This document shows, one piece after another, positions 30,607 through 38,886 of a DNA stretch of 41,491 bases. The stretch spans positions 1-41,491 of the IMG/VR virus record IMGVR_UViG_3300042115_000064; one strand, written 5' to 3'. The translations under genes and the position numbers were made by a program. How positions within the stretch are numbered: the stretch's first letter is position 1; each line of letters begins with the position of its first letter. The notes beneath the pieces are model-generated. The model was not told the origin of the DNA. It did not search any database and was given only the letters and a program-made list of their open reading frames with translations. Source of the DNA: a virus.

Positions 30607-30966
30607 TCAGACTTCTGGCATCTTGCCTGCGCAGAGAGCGCTGATCCCCTGCTGCACTACCTCTACCCCATCAGGGTACAGGGCCTTTGCAAGCAGCTTT
30701 CCATCTGGGTGCCACGCAAACGCCTCAAAACCCGAGTAGCCGCCAAAGCCATTCTTTGCGTTGAACTCACCGCATACGATCGGAGACAGGCCCGAGCCGG
30801 TATCGAGCTGAACAACCCTCACCTCCCGAAAAATCACTGAATCCGGATCTTTGGCGATATGTCTAACCGCATCCTCTGCCTTTCCGACCAGATCGCTCTG
30901 CGCCGATCCACAGCCGGCCAAACACAGCGCGACCACAAGTGAGAGAGCTACCTTGCACATGTTCAT
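30607..30966 (-). CDS. Lipoprotein, candidate accessory (moron) gene
   Basis: A 119-residue protein with signal peptide and lipobox LAGC (Cys 19). The mature part has DPDSVIFREVRVVQ and CGEFNAKNGFGGYSGFEAF, a pattern I know from small bacterial envelope proteins of unknown function. It is translationally coupled to the activator (ATGA overlap) and lies last before the operon terminator. Base composition is visibly lower in GC than its neighbours, which suggests recent gain. Envelope lipoproteins in this kind of position often exclude superinfecting phages or mask receptors; that is an inference here. Ribosome-binding site GGAGAAG precedes the start. Confidence 0.82.
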   Translation of the reverse strand: MNMCKVALSLVVALCLAGCGSAQSDLVGKAEDAVRHIAKDPDSVIFREVRVVQLDTGSGLSPIVCGEFNAKNGFGGYSGFEAFAWHPDGKLLAKALYPDGVEVVQQGISALCAGKMPEV

Positions 30967-31394
30967 CGTCCAACTTCTCCAAGATCGAGTCTTCCTTGCA
31001 CCCTCGACAGGTGCAGCTCCCGCTGCTCGCGGATGATCCGGTAGACGCTAACCTCCGTCAGACCATGCCTCTGCGCCAGCTCGGTGATGTTACCGCGCTT
31101 GGCCTGCCTGTAGATTTCTGCGTCCCGGAGGGCGTTCCGCAATCGAACGCCCCTCGGGATGTAGATCTGGCGTCCGCCTGCATAGTCGCCCTGAGCCAGT
31201 ACAGCGGCAATGGCGAGGCGGGTGGCCTGAGCCTCATCTATCCCCAATCGGCGGAATGCAGCCTCAAGCACAGCGACCAAAGCGACAAGCATGCCCTCCC
31301 ACTGGGTGTCGGGAAGCTCGTAGCCCCCGCGCTCGATCAGATCGAGTGCGCCTTCACCGTCTGGCATTTCTAGCAAGTCGCGTTGGTCAACCAT
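30963..31394 (-). CDS. Mor/C-family late transcription activator
   Basis: A 143-residue DNA-binding activator. Family features are AATRLAIAAVLAQ-like helices, the conserved beta-strand phrase GGRQIYIP (73-80), and the helix-turn-helix NITELAQRHGLTEVSVYRII (about 102-121). In Mu, Mor and C bind dyad sites as dimers to turn on middle and late promoters. Only one such gene is present here, so it probably serves the three late promoters. ATG 31394 overlaps the previous stop as TGATG, with GGAGA upstream; GTG 31397 is an alternative. It sits at the end of the early operon, as expected. Confidence 0.92.
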   Translation of the reverse strand: MVDQRDLLEMPDGEGALDLIERGGYELPDTQWEGMLVALVAVLEAAFRRLGIDEAQATRLAIAAVLAQGDYAGGRQIYIPRGVRLRNALRDAEIYRQAKRGNITELAQRHGLTEVSVYRIIREQRELHLSRVQGRLDLGEVGR

Positions 31395-31999
31395 CACAAC
31401 TCTCCGAATTTCTCATGGGCCTTGCGGCGTTCTTCCTCAGCTTCATCTGGGCTGAACTGCTCGAATTCCTCCATCTGAGCAATCCACGCCAACTGGCGCT
31501 GCAGCTTTGTTTCTGCGTTAGGCGATGGGTCGATACCAACGGTTCCTGTCGTGCGCGCCAGGTGCCTGCCCGATCGCGCATCGTCTTCGCGCTTGCGCTC
31601 CGCCGCTGCGTCCTGCTTGTCCGCCAATCCATAGACCACGGCGCGCAGGTAGCCGTGTGAATCCAGCGGCAGCGAGATAGCCGACCGCTGAGCGAGCATC
31701 TGCTCAATGCCCGCCGTCCAGACTGCTGGGCCTGCAGGGCGGCGGGCGCCCGTGCGTTCGTCCTTGCAGACGTCACCCGTTGCGACCAGCTCCGCCACGT
31801 CCTGGGCGATCTTTACCGCCCGCTGCAGTCGAAGTGAACTCTTCGGTGGCTTGAACAGCCCGAGATAGCCCAGGACTGCCTTCGCCAGCTCCTTGGTGGG
31901 CATCTCGGCCATGGTCATTGCCAGGCGCTTGCCGTCCTCTTCGACAAAGAAGGTGGCGATGTGACCTTGGCAGCCACATTCGGGGCATGTCGCTTTCAT
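31394..31999 (-). CDS. Early protein with amino-terminal zinc ribbon
   Basis: A 201-residue protein. It begins MKATCPECGCQGHIATFF, a CPxC-type metal site. The middle is helical (LQRAVKIAQDVAELVATG), and the carboxyl end is highly charged. Tightly coupled to neighbours on both sides (ATGA and TGATG). I do not recognise a named family; a role in early transcription or DNA metabolism is plausible from the ribbon and position. Confidence 0.78.
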   Translation of the reverse strand: MKATCPECGCQGHIATFFVEEDGKRLAMTMAEMPTKELAKAVLGYLGLFKPPKSSLRLQRAVKIAQDVAELVATGDVCKDERTGARRPAGPAVWTAGIEQMLAQRSAISLPLDSHGYLRAVVYGLADKQDAAAERKREDDARSGRHLARTTGTVGIDPSPNAETKLQRQLAWIAQMEEFEQFSPDEAEEERRKAHEKFGEL

Positions 32000-32274
32000 C
32001 CTTCATGCCCCAGTAGACGCGGCTTCCGAGTCCGGGCAGTGGGTGCGGGCGTCTCTACTGATGCCCGGACGTTGCGCGGGGAGACCATCTGCATCTCGCA
32101 GCGCGGCCGCTCGCCGGCAACCCAGTTTCCATAGCCCCGCTCCATGTCGTGCTCGACCTCGACGGCATTGCGCAAGAGCGCCATCGCTTTGAGCCCGTCG
32201 GTGGCAGGCATCAGCACCTGCACGAACCCAATGGTTACGATGCAGCAATCCTTCATTTCCCGCTTTGCGCTCAT
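31996..32274 (-). CDS. Early phage protein of unknown function
   Basis: A 92-residue protein. The first 45 residues could fold as a small alpha/beta unit (CCIVTIGFVQVLMPATDGLK), and the tail is basic (ARTRKPRLLGHEG). A G-rich ribosome-binding site precedes ATG 32274. It is separated from the upstream gene by 52 bp, one of the few gaps in the early operon. Confidence 0.65.
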   Translation of the reverse strand: MSAKREMKDCCIVTIGFVQVLMPATDGLKAMALLRNAVEVEHDMERGYGNWVAGERPRCEMQMVSPRNVRASVETPAPTARTRKPRLLGHEG

Positions 32275-32326
32275 CGCGCGCCCCCTTCCATATTCGTTTC
32301 AGTCCAGGTATTCAGCATGGTCTTCG

Positions 32327-32581
32327 TCAGTTGACCCGCAGGTCCTTCATCGTGAGGAACGGCGGGCTGTCCAGGCTGCGGATCGCCTCAGCCAGGAACT
32401 CCCGCACAAACGTGTCTTGCTGGCCACCCGCTCGCAGCAGCTCAACCGCGATCAGGGTCATCTGCGTCAGGTATGGGATGACCTGCGGCGGGGGCAGCTG
32501 GGCAACCCGTTCAAACGTCGTTTGCAGCGCTTCCTTGGTGGCGCCCTTCATCGCTTCTTCAAACAACTGTTGGTTGGTCAC
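32327..32581 (-). CDS. Small helical early protein
   Basis: An 84-residue protein from GTG 32581, which overlaps the GemA stop as GTGA. It is mainly helical (NQQLFEEAMKGATKEALQTT; VREFLAEAIRSLDSPPF). Upstream codons in the same frame lie inside GemA and were left out. Not recognised. Confidence 0.7.
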   Translation of the reverse strand: MTNQQLFEEAMKGATKEALQTTFERVAQLPPPQVIPYLTQMTLIAVELLRAGGQQDTFVREFLAEAIRSLDSPPFLTMKDLRVN

Positions 32582-33006
32582 GTCTTCTTCCCTCGGTTCG
32601 CGTCGATCTGCAGGGCAGCGATTAGGCGGTGCAACTGGTCCCCTTTGAGCCACTCCAGGCGATCCACCTTGAACATGCGATTGGCCATGGCCAGCGCGTA
32701 GCTCCAGGGACGGCCGGCGTCAGCCAGGAGCGCCTCGATCTTCTGCAGCATCGGGGTGTCATCGACCGTCTCCGGCCGGCCCGGAAAGGCAGCGCTGCCG
32801 TCCGCCTTCTTGGCGCCAGTGAAGCCCAGGCGTCGCAGCTCGCTAATGACCTGGTCGCGCTCACCGACCGACATGCGAGCGGTCGAATCCTTGCCGGTCA
32901 CGCGGCGCAGCAGGTCCCGGTAAGTGACATCGTCCAGCCCGAGCTGCGTAGCGGCCAGATGGATCTTGGCGATCTGCGCCCTGCGCGGGTCCTTCTTAGC
33001 CGTCAC
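32578..33006 (-). CDS. gemA: GemA-like regulatory protein (Mu gp16)
   Basis: A 142-residue protein with the gp16/GemA pattern: RRAQIAKIHLAATQLGLDD, YRDLLRRVTGKDSTARMS, ERDQVISELRRLGF, then PMLQKIEALLADAGRPWSYA and LKGDQLHRLIAALQIDANR. In Mu, GemA affects host gene expression and supercoiling in the early phase. ATG 33006 overlaps the upstream stop as ATGA. Length is normal. Confidence 0.92.
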   Translation of the reverse strand: MTAKKDPRRAQIAKIHLAATQLGLDDVTYRDLLRRVTGKDSTARMSVGERDQVISELRRLGFTGAKKADGSAAFPGRPETVDDTPMLQKIEALLADAGRPWSYALAMANRMFKVDRLEWLKGDQLHRLIAALQIDANRGKKT

Positions 33007-33725
33007 GGGATCACCTCCAACTGGCGTGCGCCCATGCCCAGGCCTTGATTGAGCCGGGCCTGTTCGCCTGCCTTGAAGCCCGCCCAGCGGTCGTTGTCGC
33101 TGGCCCGGCCCTTGGTGATCGACTTGCCCGCTGTGGTGCCGAGCTGGCCATGCCGCAGCGTGATCGCCGCGTCGATCGCGGCGCGGCGTTCCTGGCTCAT
33201 CTCCTGCTGGGAGAACAGACGTCGGAGCGCCGCCACGAAGCCGCGAGCGAATTCCTCACCGCGCCGATCACGGTTCGCCTGCTTACGGATGCGCCGGGTG
33301 TGCGCGGCCTTGCCGCGCTGCAGCTGGCGACGCAGCACCGCGAAGGCGTATGCGGCCACTTCAGGGTCGGAGCCCGTGCCATAGAACTCCACTACTGTCG
33401 TTCCCATGACCGTCACCGAGCCGGAGCGGACGCCCAGGCAGCGGCGGCGCTGGATGACCAGCGAGCAGCGATAGCCCTCCGCGACCAAGCCCGCCAGGGC
33501 AACCAGGGACTGCGGGATTTCGCCGCCACGGTATCCGGTCGCCGCCTGCGAGGAGCCGACCTCAGCAGATGCAGCATCTGCCTCGCTCAGGCCGTGCTGT
33601 TCCATCAGGGCACGGGCCTGCCGCAGCGCTGTCGCCGCTTCGGTCGGGTTGTCGGAGGCCGCCAGGCGCAGACACGCCTGGATCTTGCGGAGCGCGCTGG
33701 CCCGCGAGACGTTAGGTGCAGTCAT
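33003..33725 (-). CDS. DUF2786-family protein
   Basis: A 240-residue early protein. Residues 8-48 are the DUF2786 helical unit (ALRKIQACLRLAASDNPTEA, then RQARALMEQHGLSEAD). The middle has strands (VTVMGTTVVEFYGT), and the end is a basic helical region with RRIRKQANRDRRGEEFARGF. Similar genes occur in early operons of Mu-like phages of proteobacteria. Function unknown; nucleic-acid binding is plausible from the charge. ATGA overlap upstream. Confidence 0.85.
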   Translation of the reverse strand: MTAPNVSRASALRKIQACLRLAASDNPTEAATALRQARALMEQHGLSEADAASAEVGSSQAATGYRGGEIPQSLVALAGLVAEGYRCSLVIQRRRCLGVRSGSVTVMGTTVVEFYGTGSDPEVAAYAFAVLRRQLQRGKAAHTRRIRKQANRDRRGEEFARGFVAALRRLFSQQEMSQERRAAIDAAITLRHGQLGTTAGKSITKGRASDNDRWAGFKAGEQARLNQGLGMGARQLEVIP

Positions 33726-34006
33726 GCGCCCACCGCCCGGTCTTCAAACCGCACCAGATTGGGATGCTGCGGGTGGCGGCGCATCACCCACGGGAAGACG
33801 CCTTCGCCCCGCATGCTGATGTACTCCATCGCGTCCCGGACCATCGACACGTCTTCGTCGTAGAGCCTCGGCGCATCCAAGTCGTAGTGCTGGACCCCGT
33901 CGATATAGACGTCCTTGGCAAACAGCTCGATGTCGCTGCGGACGGTCTTGTCGGCAATCTCCGCAGCGAGCTGCACGAACTCCTGATAGGAATGCTGCTC
34001 GGCCAT
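33722..34006 (-). CDS. Small acidic early protein
   Basis: A 94-residue acidic, largely helical protein (QEFVQLAAEIADKTVRSDIE; DVSMVRDAMEYISM) ending in WVMRRHPQHPNLVRFED. It fits between DUF3164 and DUF2786 genes with a one-base gap and a 4-bp overlap. Not recognised; the acidic nature might suit a DNA mimic or an inhibitor, but nothing shows this. Confidence 0.7.
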   Translation of the reverse strand: MAEQHSYQEFVQLAAEIADKTVRSDIELFAKDVYIDGVQHYDLDAPRLYDEDVSMVRDAMEYISMRGEGVFPWVMRRHPQHPNLVRFEDRAVGA

Positions 34007-34007
34007 G

Positions 34008-34622
34008 TCACACCCCCGCCATGTCGAGGGTGATGGGCTGATACTTGCCCTTGTCGTCGCGCTCGTAAACGCGCACGTAGGACTTGCTTCCCACCACCTG
34101 GACGGCTTGACCGATTGCTTCCATCGCTCGCTGCCAGCGGTCGTCCTCGATTTTCAGGCGGCGCAATGACAGAACCTGACCGGTCCGGATGTTGCCCTGG
34201 TTGTCGAGGCGGAAGGCGTCATTGATGATCGCCCGGATTTCAGGGCTTGCATCCTCGGTCCACTCGGTCAGGCAATCATCGATCAGCGCTTTGGCGGCCT
34301 GCAGACGCTCATCGAACCGGATGCTCTCCTGGATCTGGCGGATGATCTTGTAGCGCCCGTCGAACGTCATCAGGGTCACGTTGCCCTTCTTGCCGCCGAT
34401 CACGACGCGGTACTGCTCGGCGCTCAGCTGGACGAACGCAGCAATGTCAGCATGCGCGCGCAGCTTGAACGCAGCCAGTGCCGCATGCAGGCGCTTGGCC
34501 TCGGTAACTAACTCTTCGACCAGGTCATCGCGTGCCTGGTCGATGGGGCGGATGTTCCGCTCCGGCACCAGGTTGCCCCTGGCGTCCTGCCTGTAGCCGA
34601 CTGGAATGGTGGCGGCTTGCAT
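34008..34622 (-). CDS. DUF3164-family early protein
   Basis: A 204-residue protein with the DUF3164 signature: IPVGYRQDARGNLVPERNIR, PIDQARDDLVEELVTEAKRL, KGNVTLMTFDGRYKIIRQIQ and KALIDDCLTEWTEDA. Common in Mu-like early operons; function unknown. The start is taken as ATG 34622, with GGAG nine bases upstream; ATG 34637 is possible, while codons further upstream overlap the next gene in another frame. Confidence 0.88.
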   Translation of the reverse strand: MQAATIPVGYRQDARGNLVPERNIRPIDQARDDLVEELVTEAKRLHAALAAFKLRAHADIAAFVQLSAEQYRVVIGGKKGNVTLMTFDGRYKIIRQIQESIRFDERLQAAKALIDDCLTEWTEDASPEIRAIINDAFRLDNQGNIRTGQVLSLRRLKIEDDRWQRAMEAIGQAVQVVGSKSYVRVYERDDKGKYQPITLDMAGV

Positions 34623-34644
34623 CGTATTGGTCTCCATTTCGTGA

Positions 34645-35136
34645 TCAGCGGGCAACGGTGTCGGCTGCCGCGCGGGCGGCGCGATTGGCGTCCAGTAGGT
34701 GCTGGATCGCCTTGTGAGGCAGTTCTTTGCTGCAGGCATCGGCCAGCACGTCGTCCAAGTCCTGGGTGATGGCATTGATGCGGTTGCGCAATCCAATCGG
34801 GTCATCCTGACGGGCTGGGCTCGGGGACAACGGCGCAGGCACGTTGATCGTTACTCTTCCCTGGTCGAGGTCGAACGGGGGCACGCGTGCGACAGCTGTC
34901 GCGACCTGGCTGAGGCGCACCAGGGAGTGGATCGCCGCGCTGCCTACGCCCTTGGTCTCCAGCTCGCCCTGTCGCTGCAGCTCCAGCACTGCAGCGACAC
35001 GTTCTGCTGCGGGCACGTCCTCCAGGGCATCCCGCAGTTGGGCTGCGGTGAGCATGCCGCCCGTATCCCTGGCGGTGGCGACGACGCGGCGCCGCACCTC
35101 TGCTTGCTGTTCGTCGGTGAAGGGGGTGTTGTTCAT
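34645..35136 (-). CDS. Early phage protein of unknown function
   Basis: A 163-residue, mostly helical protein. The first 65 residues resemble a winged-helix fold (TGGMLTAAQLRDALEDVPAA, then AAVLELQRQGELETKG). A Pro-rich linker leads to a second helical section (RINAITQDLDDVLADACSKE). ATG 35136 has AGGA upstream. Not recognised; a DNA-binding role is only suggested by the winged-helix-like segment. Confidence 0.75.
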   Translation of the reverse strand: MNNTPFTDEQQAEVRRRVVATARDTGGMLTAAQLRDALEDVPAAERVAAVLELQRQGELETKGVGSAAIHSLVRLSQVATAVARVPPFDLDQGRVTINVPAPLSPSPARQDDPIGLRNRINAITQDLDDVLADACSKELPHKAIQHLLDANRAARAAADTVAR

Positions 35137-35160
35137 TTCCTATCTCGGTTCGCTGTGGAC

Positions 35161-35451
35161 TCAGTGGCGGGTCTGGATGGCCAGGGAACAGACTTCCCAT
35201 TCGATCTGGCACCCGAAGAAGGGCGCGGCCATCACAGCTCGCTGGACCATCTGGCCCGCACCCTTGCGGACGTGCTGCACGCCAGCCAGGAAAGCGTGGT
35301 CACGCGGCGGGTCGATCACGATCAGCGGCTTTCCGCCAGTGATTGAGATGGACCGGGGGACGCAGCCATGGCCGGCGAGCTGGGAAACGGCGCCCTGGGC
35401 GGTCTTCAACAGGTCATCGAAGGTGGGCATTGCCTTGGTCGAGCTGTTCAT
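35161..35451 (-). CDS. Early phage protein of unknown function
   Basis: A 96-residue protein with alternating strands in the middle (SISITGGKPLIVIDPP) and an aromatic, Cys-containing end (APFFGCQIEWEVCSLAI). ATG 35451 overlaps the previous stop as ATGA. Not recognised. Confidence 0.7.
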   Translation of the reverse strand: MNSSTKAMPTFDDLLKTAQGAVSQLAGHGCVPRSISITGGKPLIVIDPPRDHAFLAGVQHVRKGAGQMVQRAVMAAPFFGCQIEWEVCSLAIQTRH

Positions 35452-35666
35452 GCGGGAAACCCTCTCTGTACGGTGGCGTGGGCTTTGGATTGGTTGGCGA
35501 GCTGGAGCAGCTCGCCGACCGTGAGGGCGTCAACCTGGGCGCCGCGTTCGGCGATTGCCTGGATGACGTGGCAGCGCTGGGGCAGTGCTTCCTTGCGTTC
35601 GAGCTGGCTGATGCCTGCAAGGGCACTGATCAGGTCGGCGGTGATTCGGGGAATCTGCGCGCTCAC
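35448..35666 (-). CDS. Small early protein after transposition ATPase
   Basis: A 72-residue helical protein (ITADLISALAGISQLERKEA; LTVGELLQLANQSKAHA). GTG 35666 overlaps the stop of the MuB-like gene as GTGA, so it is coupled to it. Not recognised. Confidence 0.68.
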   Translation of the reverse strand: MSAQIPRITADLISALAGISQLERKEALPQRCHVIQAIAERGAQVDALTVGELLQLANQSKAHATVQRGFPA

Positions 35667-36637
35667 GCGGTGATAGCCCCCAGCTCATTCGCCGCGTAGC
35701 GGATCGACTCGCAGCACATGCGCTTGTTGTTCGCCTTGGCGTAGACCGCTGCCAGCCGTAGCACCTTGTTCAGCACGCGCAAGGCGCCGGGGCGGTCCGC
35801 AATCTTCCGAACTTCCTCGCGGCAGCTGGTGTCGGTGATGTTCCAGGCGTCGATGATTGCGTCCGCATCGCCCTTGACGGCCTTGTGGACAATCAGGCGC
35901 TTGCCAACGCGGCTGTAAAGGCGATCGAGGAACGGAGCGCGGTTGCCGCCAGTCATCTGGGAAATCACCCTCTCGTTGCCCACCAGCACCAGGCCGATGC
36001 CGGTCTGGTCGTTGATCGCGCGGACCTGGTCCAGAGCCTGCACGGTCAGGTGCTGTGCTTCGTCCAGGATCAGCAGGCCGTTGGTGTTGCGGACCTTCTG
36101 GAAGATGGCGCGTTGGATGTAGGCGGCGGTGTTGACCAGGTCGCGCAGACCCATGACGCCGGCAATCTCCTGCAGGCAAGTCAGCACGCCACCGGTAGCC
36201 GGAGTCAGTTCAACGTGCCAGACGTTCGGGTTGACGGCGGCATAGCGCTTGTTCGTGACCGTCTTACCGAGGCCTGCGCCGCCCGCGATGACGGCGATGT
36301 CGCCGGCCATGTGGGCGTACTGCAGCACGGCACGTAGCTTTTCGCTGGTCGGGGTGCGTACATAGTCTGGGCCTTCGGGGAGGGCGCCGTTGCTGATGCG
36401 CTCATCGCGGGACGCGAGCCAGCCAGAGAGCTTGCGGGCCACGTTCTGCTGGTTGCCGCCGTAGGTGCCGCCCAGGAACTGGGAGAGCGTGGCGCTACTC
36501 AGGTCCGACTCGCGCGCCAGACGGGCCTGACTGAGGTTGGTGTCTTCCTGCAACGTGATGCGCAGCCGTTCCCGCAGGTCGGCAAGCTGTTCGGGATTCA
36601 GTTCTTCGGGAGTGATAGAGGTGACGGCCAGGTTCAT
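35663..36637 (-). CDS. B: Transposition target-selection ATPase (MuB-like)
   Basis: AAA+ ATPase that binds target DNA and stimulates the transposase. 324 residues from ATG 36637. Residues 30-75 are a helix-turn-helix (NLSQARLARESDLSSATLSQ); Walker A is GGAGLGKT (119-126), Walker B LLILDEAQ (188-195), and NDQTGIGLVLVGNERV holds sensor 1. The carboxyl end is a helical DNA-binding lid. AAGGA lies ten bases before the start. The same frame is open for a further 85 codons up to an ATG overlapping the transposase stop, with a stronger ribosome-binding site, so a longer product is possible. Confidence 0.92.
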   Translation of the reverse strand: MNLAVTSITPEELNPEQLADLRERLRITLQEDTNLSQARLARESDLSSATLSQFLGGTYGGNQQNVARKLSGWLASRDERISNGALPEGPDYVRTPTSEKLRAVLQYAHMAGDIAVIAGGAGLGKTVTNKRYAAVNPNVWHVELTPATGGVLTCLQEIAGVMGLRDLVNTAAYIQRAIFQKVRNTNGLLILDEAQHLTVQALDQVRAINDQTGIGLVLVGNERVISQMTGGNRAPFLDRLYSRVGKRLIVHKAVKGDADAIIDAWNITDTSCREEVRKIADRPGALRVLNKVLRLAAVYAKANNKRMCCESIRYAANELGAITA

Positions 36638-36892
36638 CGTGAGCGGTTCCTTGGATTGGTGCGGGTGCAGCGGGGAGACAGGTGGAAGGGGCGGACGTTT
36701 CAGCGAGGCCAGTCTCGATTTGCGGCGGATGACACCGCCGCCAGCCTCTGTGGCCTTGGGCCGTATTCGGTTATCGACACCGGAGCGCAGCCGCAGCTGC
36801 GCTTGGTGCCTGGGCGGGTGTGATCCCTCGTTACGGATGCGCTGCAGGTACGCTTGGCGCCGCTGGTAGCCGGTGGCGAGGCTCGTTTTCAT
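36638..36892 (-). CDS. Possible 85-residue amino-terminal extension of the MuB-like ATPase
   Basis: ATG 36892 overlaps the transposase stop as TGATG and has GGGAGG four to five bases upstream, the best ribosome-binding site in the area. The frame (MKTSLATGYQRRQAYLQRI and on) is very basic and Pro/Arg-rich, and runs without a stop into the MuB start at 36637. It could be an extra DNA-binding arm of MuB. It would not be a separate gene, since there is no stop. Confidence 0.4.
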
Positions 36893-38886
36893 CAGGCCTC
36901 CCCATCGGTTGCGCTCCAGAGGCTGTTGCGCTGCTGCTCGGACTGCATGCGGTCCATCAGCGACACAAAGGCCGTCTGGTTGTCGTCGGTGCCGGTGCGC
37001 TGCTGCACGATGCGTTCGGCTTCCTCGGTACGCGGTGTCTTGCGGCGGCCGAACATCGGCGCGATAACGCCCGCCTGCGGCAGTTCTTCGGGCATCGGTG
37101 AGGGCAACTGAGCGGCGACCTTGGACACTTCCATCCGACGCTCGGCGTCCAACTGCTTGCGAGTGGCCGTGCGATAGTTCTTCTTGGCGCGGGCGTGTTC
37201 GCGGGCTGCGCCGGTATCAGCGAACCCGACAGCCGCGATGCACTCGGCCTGGCCGATATACACGTTGGCCAGGGTGTAGGCCTGCACCGCCTGGTGCAGC
37301 TGTTCGGGGTCAAATCGGAGCATCAGCTTCTGGCCCGCGTAAGGTGCGATTGCTTCGCTCCAGTACCGATTGCCGGACAGGCGCACCGAGCCGTCGCGGC
37401 GGTCGCCGATCACGACGTCGGTCGACAGCAGCAGCTCGCGCAGCTGTTCGGGCGTGGCCTTGCGGATCGGCGCCTTGGAATAGCTCTCATGGAACGCGGC
37501 GTCGAAGCTGCGGCCAGCAGCGGTACGGGTGCGCCGACCTTCGCGGGCGTTGTGCGCGGCGATTTCCTCGTTGACCACCCTGACAAATTCGTCCAGGGCG
37601 ATCGCCTTGCTGCCGTAGTTCTCCGGCTTGGCGTCAGGCTTGTTGCCGGTGTAGGCACCCGCGAACGCGGGGTGCTTGGCGATGCGGTCGCAGAGGTCAC
37701 GCCATGCGCGCTCGATCGGCTTGGCCTGGCCGTGGTACGGCGTTGCCCAGTGAATCTCACAGCCCATCGCGGTCAGGACGCCGGTCGGATCATCCTCGCG
37801 GACCTTGAAGCGGAATCGATTCTTGGTGCCGCCCGTGAGCATCTTCGAGGCGAAGCCGCGACCGTTGTCCAGCCAGACCTTCGACGGGATGCCGTAACGC
37901 TCCATCACGTCACGGAACGCGAAGCGCGCCAAGTCGGCCGACTCGGTCTCAGCGATGCGGTAGCCCAGCAGCTTGCCGCTGTAGAGGTCCTGCACGCCGA
38001 CCATGATCGGCCGCGCCACCGTGCCATCGGGCCACTTGGCGAACACGTCGAACTTGTGGCCGTCGCTGTTGACCGCCTCCAGGGCATGAAACACAGAACG
38101 GTCACGCTCCTGGGTCGGGAAGGTCTGATCGAACTTCTCCTGGCCCTGGCGGGCCAGCACCAGCACTGCACGCGGCAGTTCCGCGTCGATACGGCGCTGG
38201 AACGTCTTCAAGCACGGCAGTGCCGGCCATTCCGACTTGATGGCGGCGATGCGCTTCAGGCGGTCGTAGCAGCTGCTGGCAGTGGGTGCTTCAACGCGGA
38301 GATAGTCCGCCTTGAACAGATCCCATGCCTCGGTCGGGATCTCGACCCGCGCAGTGCGGCCGGTGTAGGCCGGCACCAGCATGGCCAGGCGGTGGTGCTT
38401 CTCGACCTTGGCTACCAGTGCCGCCCAGCGGCCAAGGCTGGCCACGCTGGCACCGCCAACGTTCTCGCGCTGCAGTTGTGCAGCGACCAGGGCGCGCGCA
38501 TCCATGACTGACCGGCCATCGGCGACCAGCTGATCTACCGCTTGCAGAGCACGCAGGCGGCGGTGCGCTTCGTCTTTGAGGTGCTGGGGCACGGCTTCGT
38601 ATCGCTTCCAGGCAGAGGCGATGGCGTCCGCGCTGGACTGCCGGGGTGTGGTCGGGGCAACTACGGGTGCAGTGGCCTGCGTCGCCAGAGCTACCGCCGC
38701 CTGCATTTCGAGCGGGAGGCTGGAGACGGCAAAGATGCGCTGTTGGCCACCACGGACGGTGCGGGACTCAAACGGCCACTTTTCGCGGTTGGCACGGATT
38801 TCGATCGCGCGCTTGGACTTGCCGAGGGCACTGGCCAGCGAAGCCAGATCGATGCTGCCCCGATTCGGCACGGAACCGTCAGCCAT
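36892..38886 (-). CDS. A: DDE transposase (MuA-like)
   Basis: Catalyses strand transfer for integration and replicative transposition. 664 residues, as in MuA. Residues 10-60 are the amino winged-helix that binds the enhancer/operator (SLASALGKSKRAIEIRANRE). The catalytic core has Asp 275 (NSDGHKFDVF), Asp 340 (KVWLDNGRGFASK) and Glu 392 (GQAKPIERAWRDL), the full DDE triad. A beta-barrel and a basic helical tail that contacts MuB follow (AREHARAKKNYRTATRKQLD). ATG 38886 overlaps the previous stop as TAATG. It should act on the ends at 1821 and 40968. No defects seen. Confidence 0.97.
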   Translation of the reverse strand: MADGSVPNRGSIDLASLASALGKSKRAIEIRANREKWPFESRTVRGGQQRIFAVSSLPLEMQAAVALATQATAPVVAPTTPRQSSADAIASAWKRYEAVPQHLKDEAHRRLRALQAVDQLVADGRSVMDARALVAAQLQRENVGGASVASLGRWAALVAKVEKHHRLAMLVPAYTGRTARVEIPTEAWDLFKADYLRVEAPTASSCYDRLKRIAAIKSEWPALPCLKTFQRRIDAELPRAVLVLARQGQEKFDQTFPTQERDRSVFHALEAVNSDGHKFDVFAKWPDGTVARPIMVGVQDLYSGKLLGYRIAETESADLARFAFRDVMERYGIPSKVWLDNGRGFASKMLTGGTKNRFRFKVREDDPTGVLTAMGCEIHWATPYHGQAKPIERAWRDLCDRIAKHPAFAGAYTGNKPDAKPENYGSKAIALDEFVRVVNEEIAAHNAREGRRTRTAAGRSFDAAFHESYSKAPIRKATPEQLRELLLSTDVVIGDRRDGSVRLSGNRYWSEAIAPYAGQKLMLRFDPEQLHQAVQAYTLANVYIGQAECIAAVGFADTGAAREHARAKKNYRTATRKQLDAERRMEVSKVAAQLPSPMPEELPQAGVIAPMFGRRKTPRTEEAERIVQQRTGTDDNQTAFVSLMDRMQSEQQRNSLWSATDGEA

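Noticed and set aside
37195-38511. 438-codon rightward open frame
   Set aside because: Antisense to the transposase with intact DDE triad.
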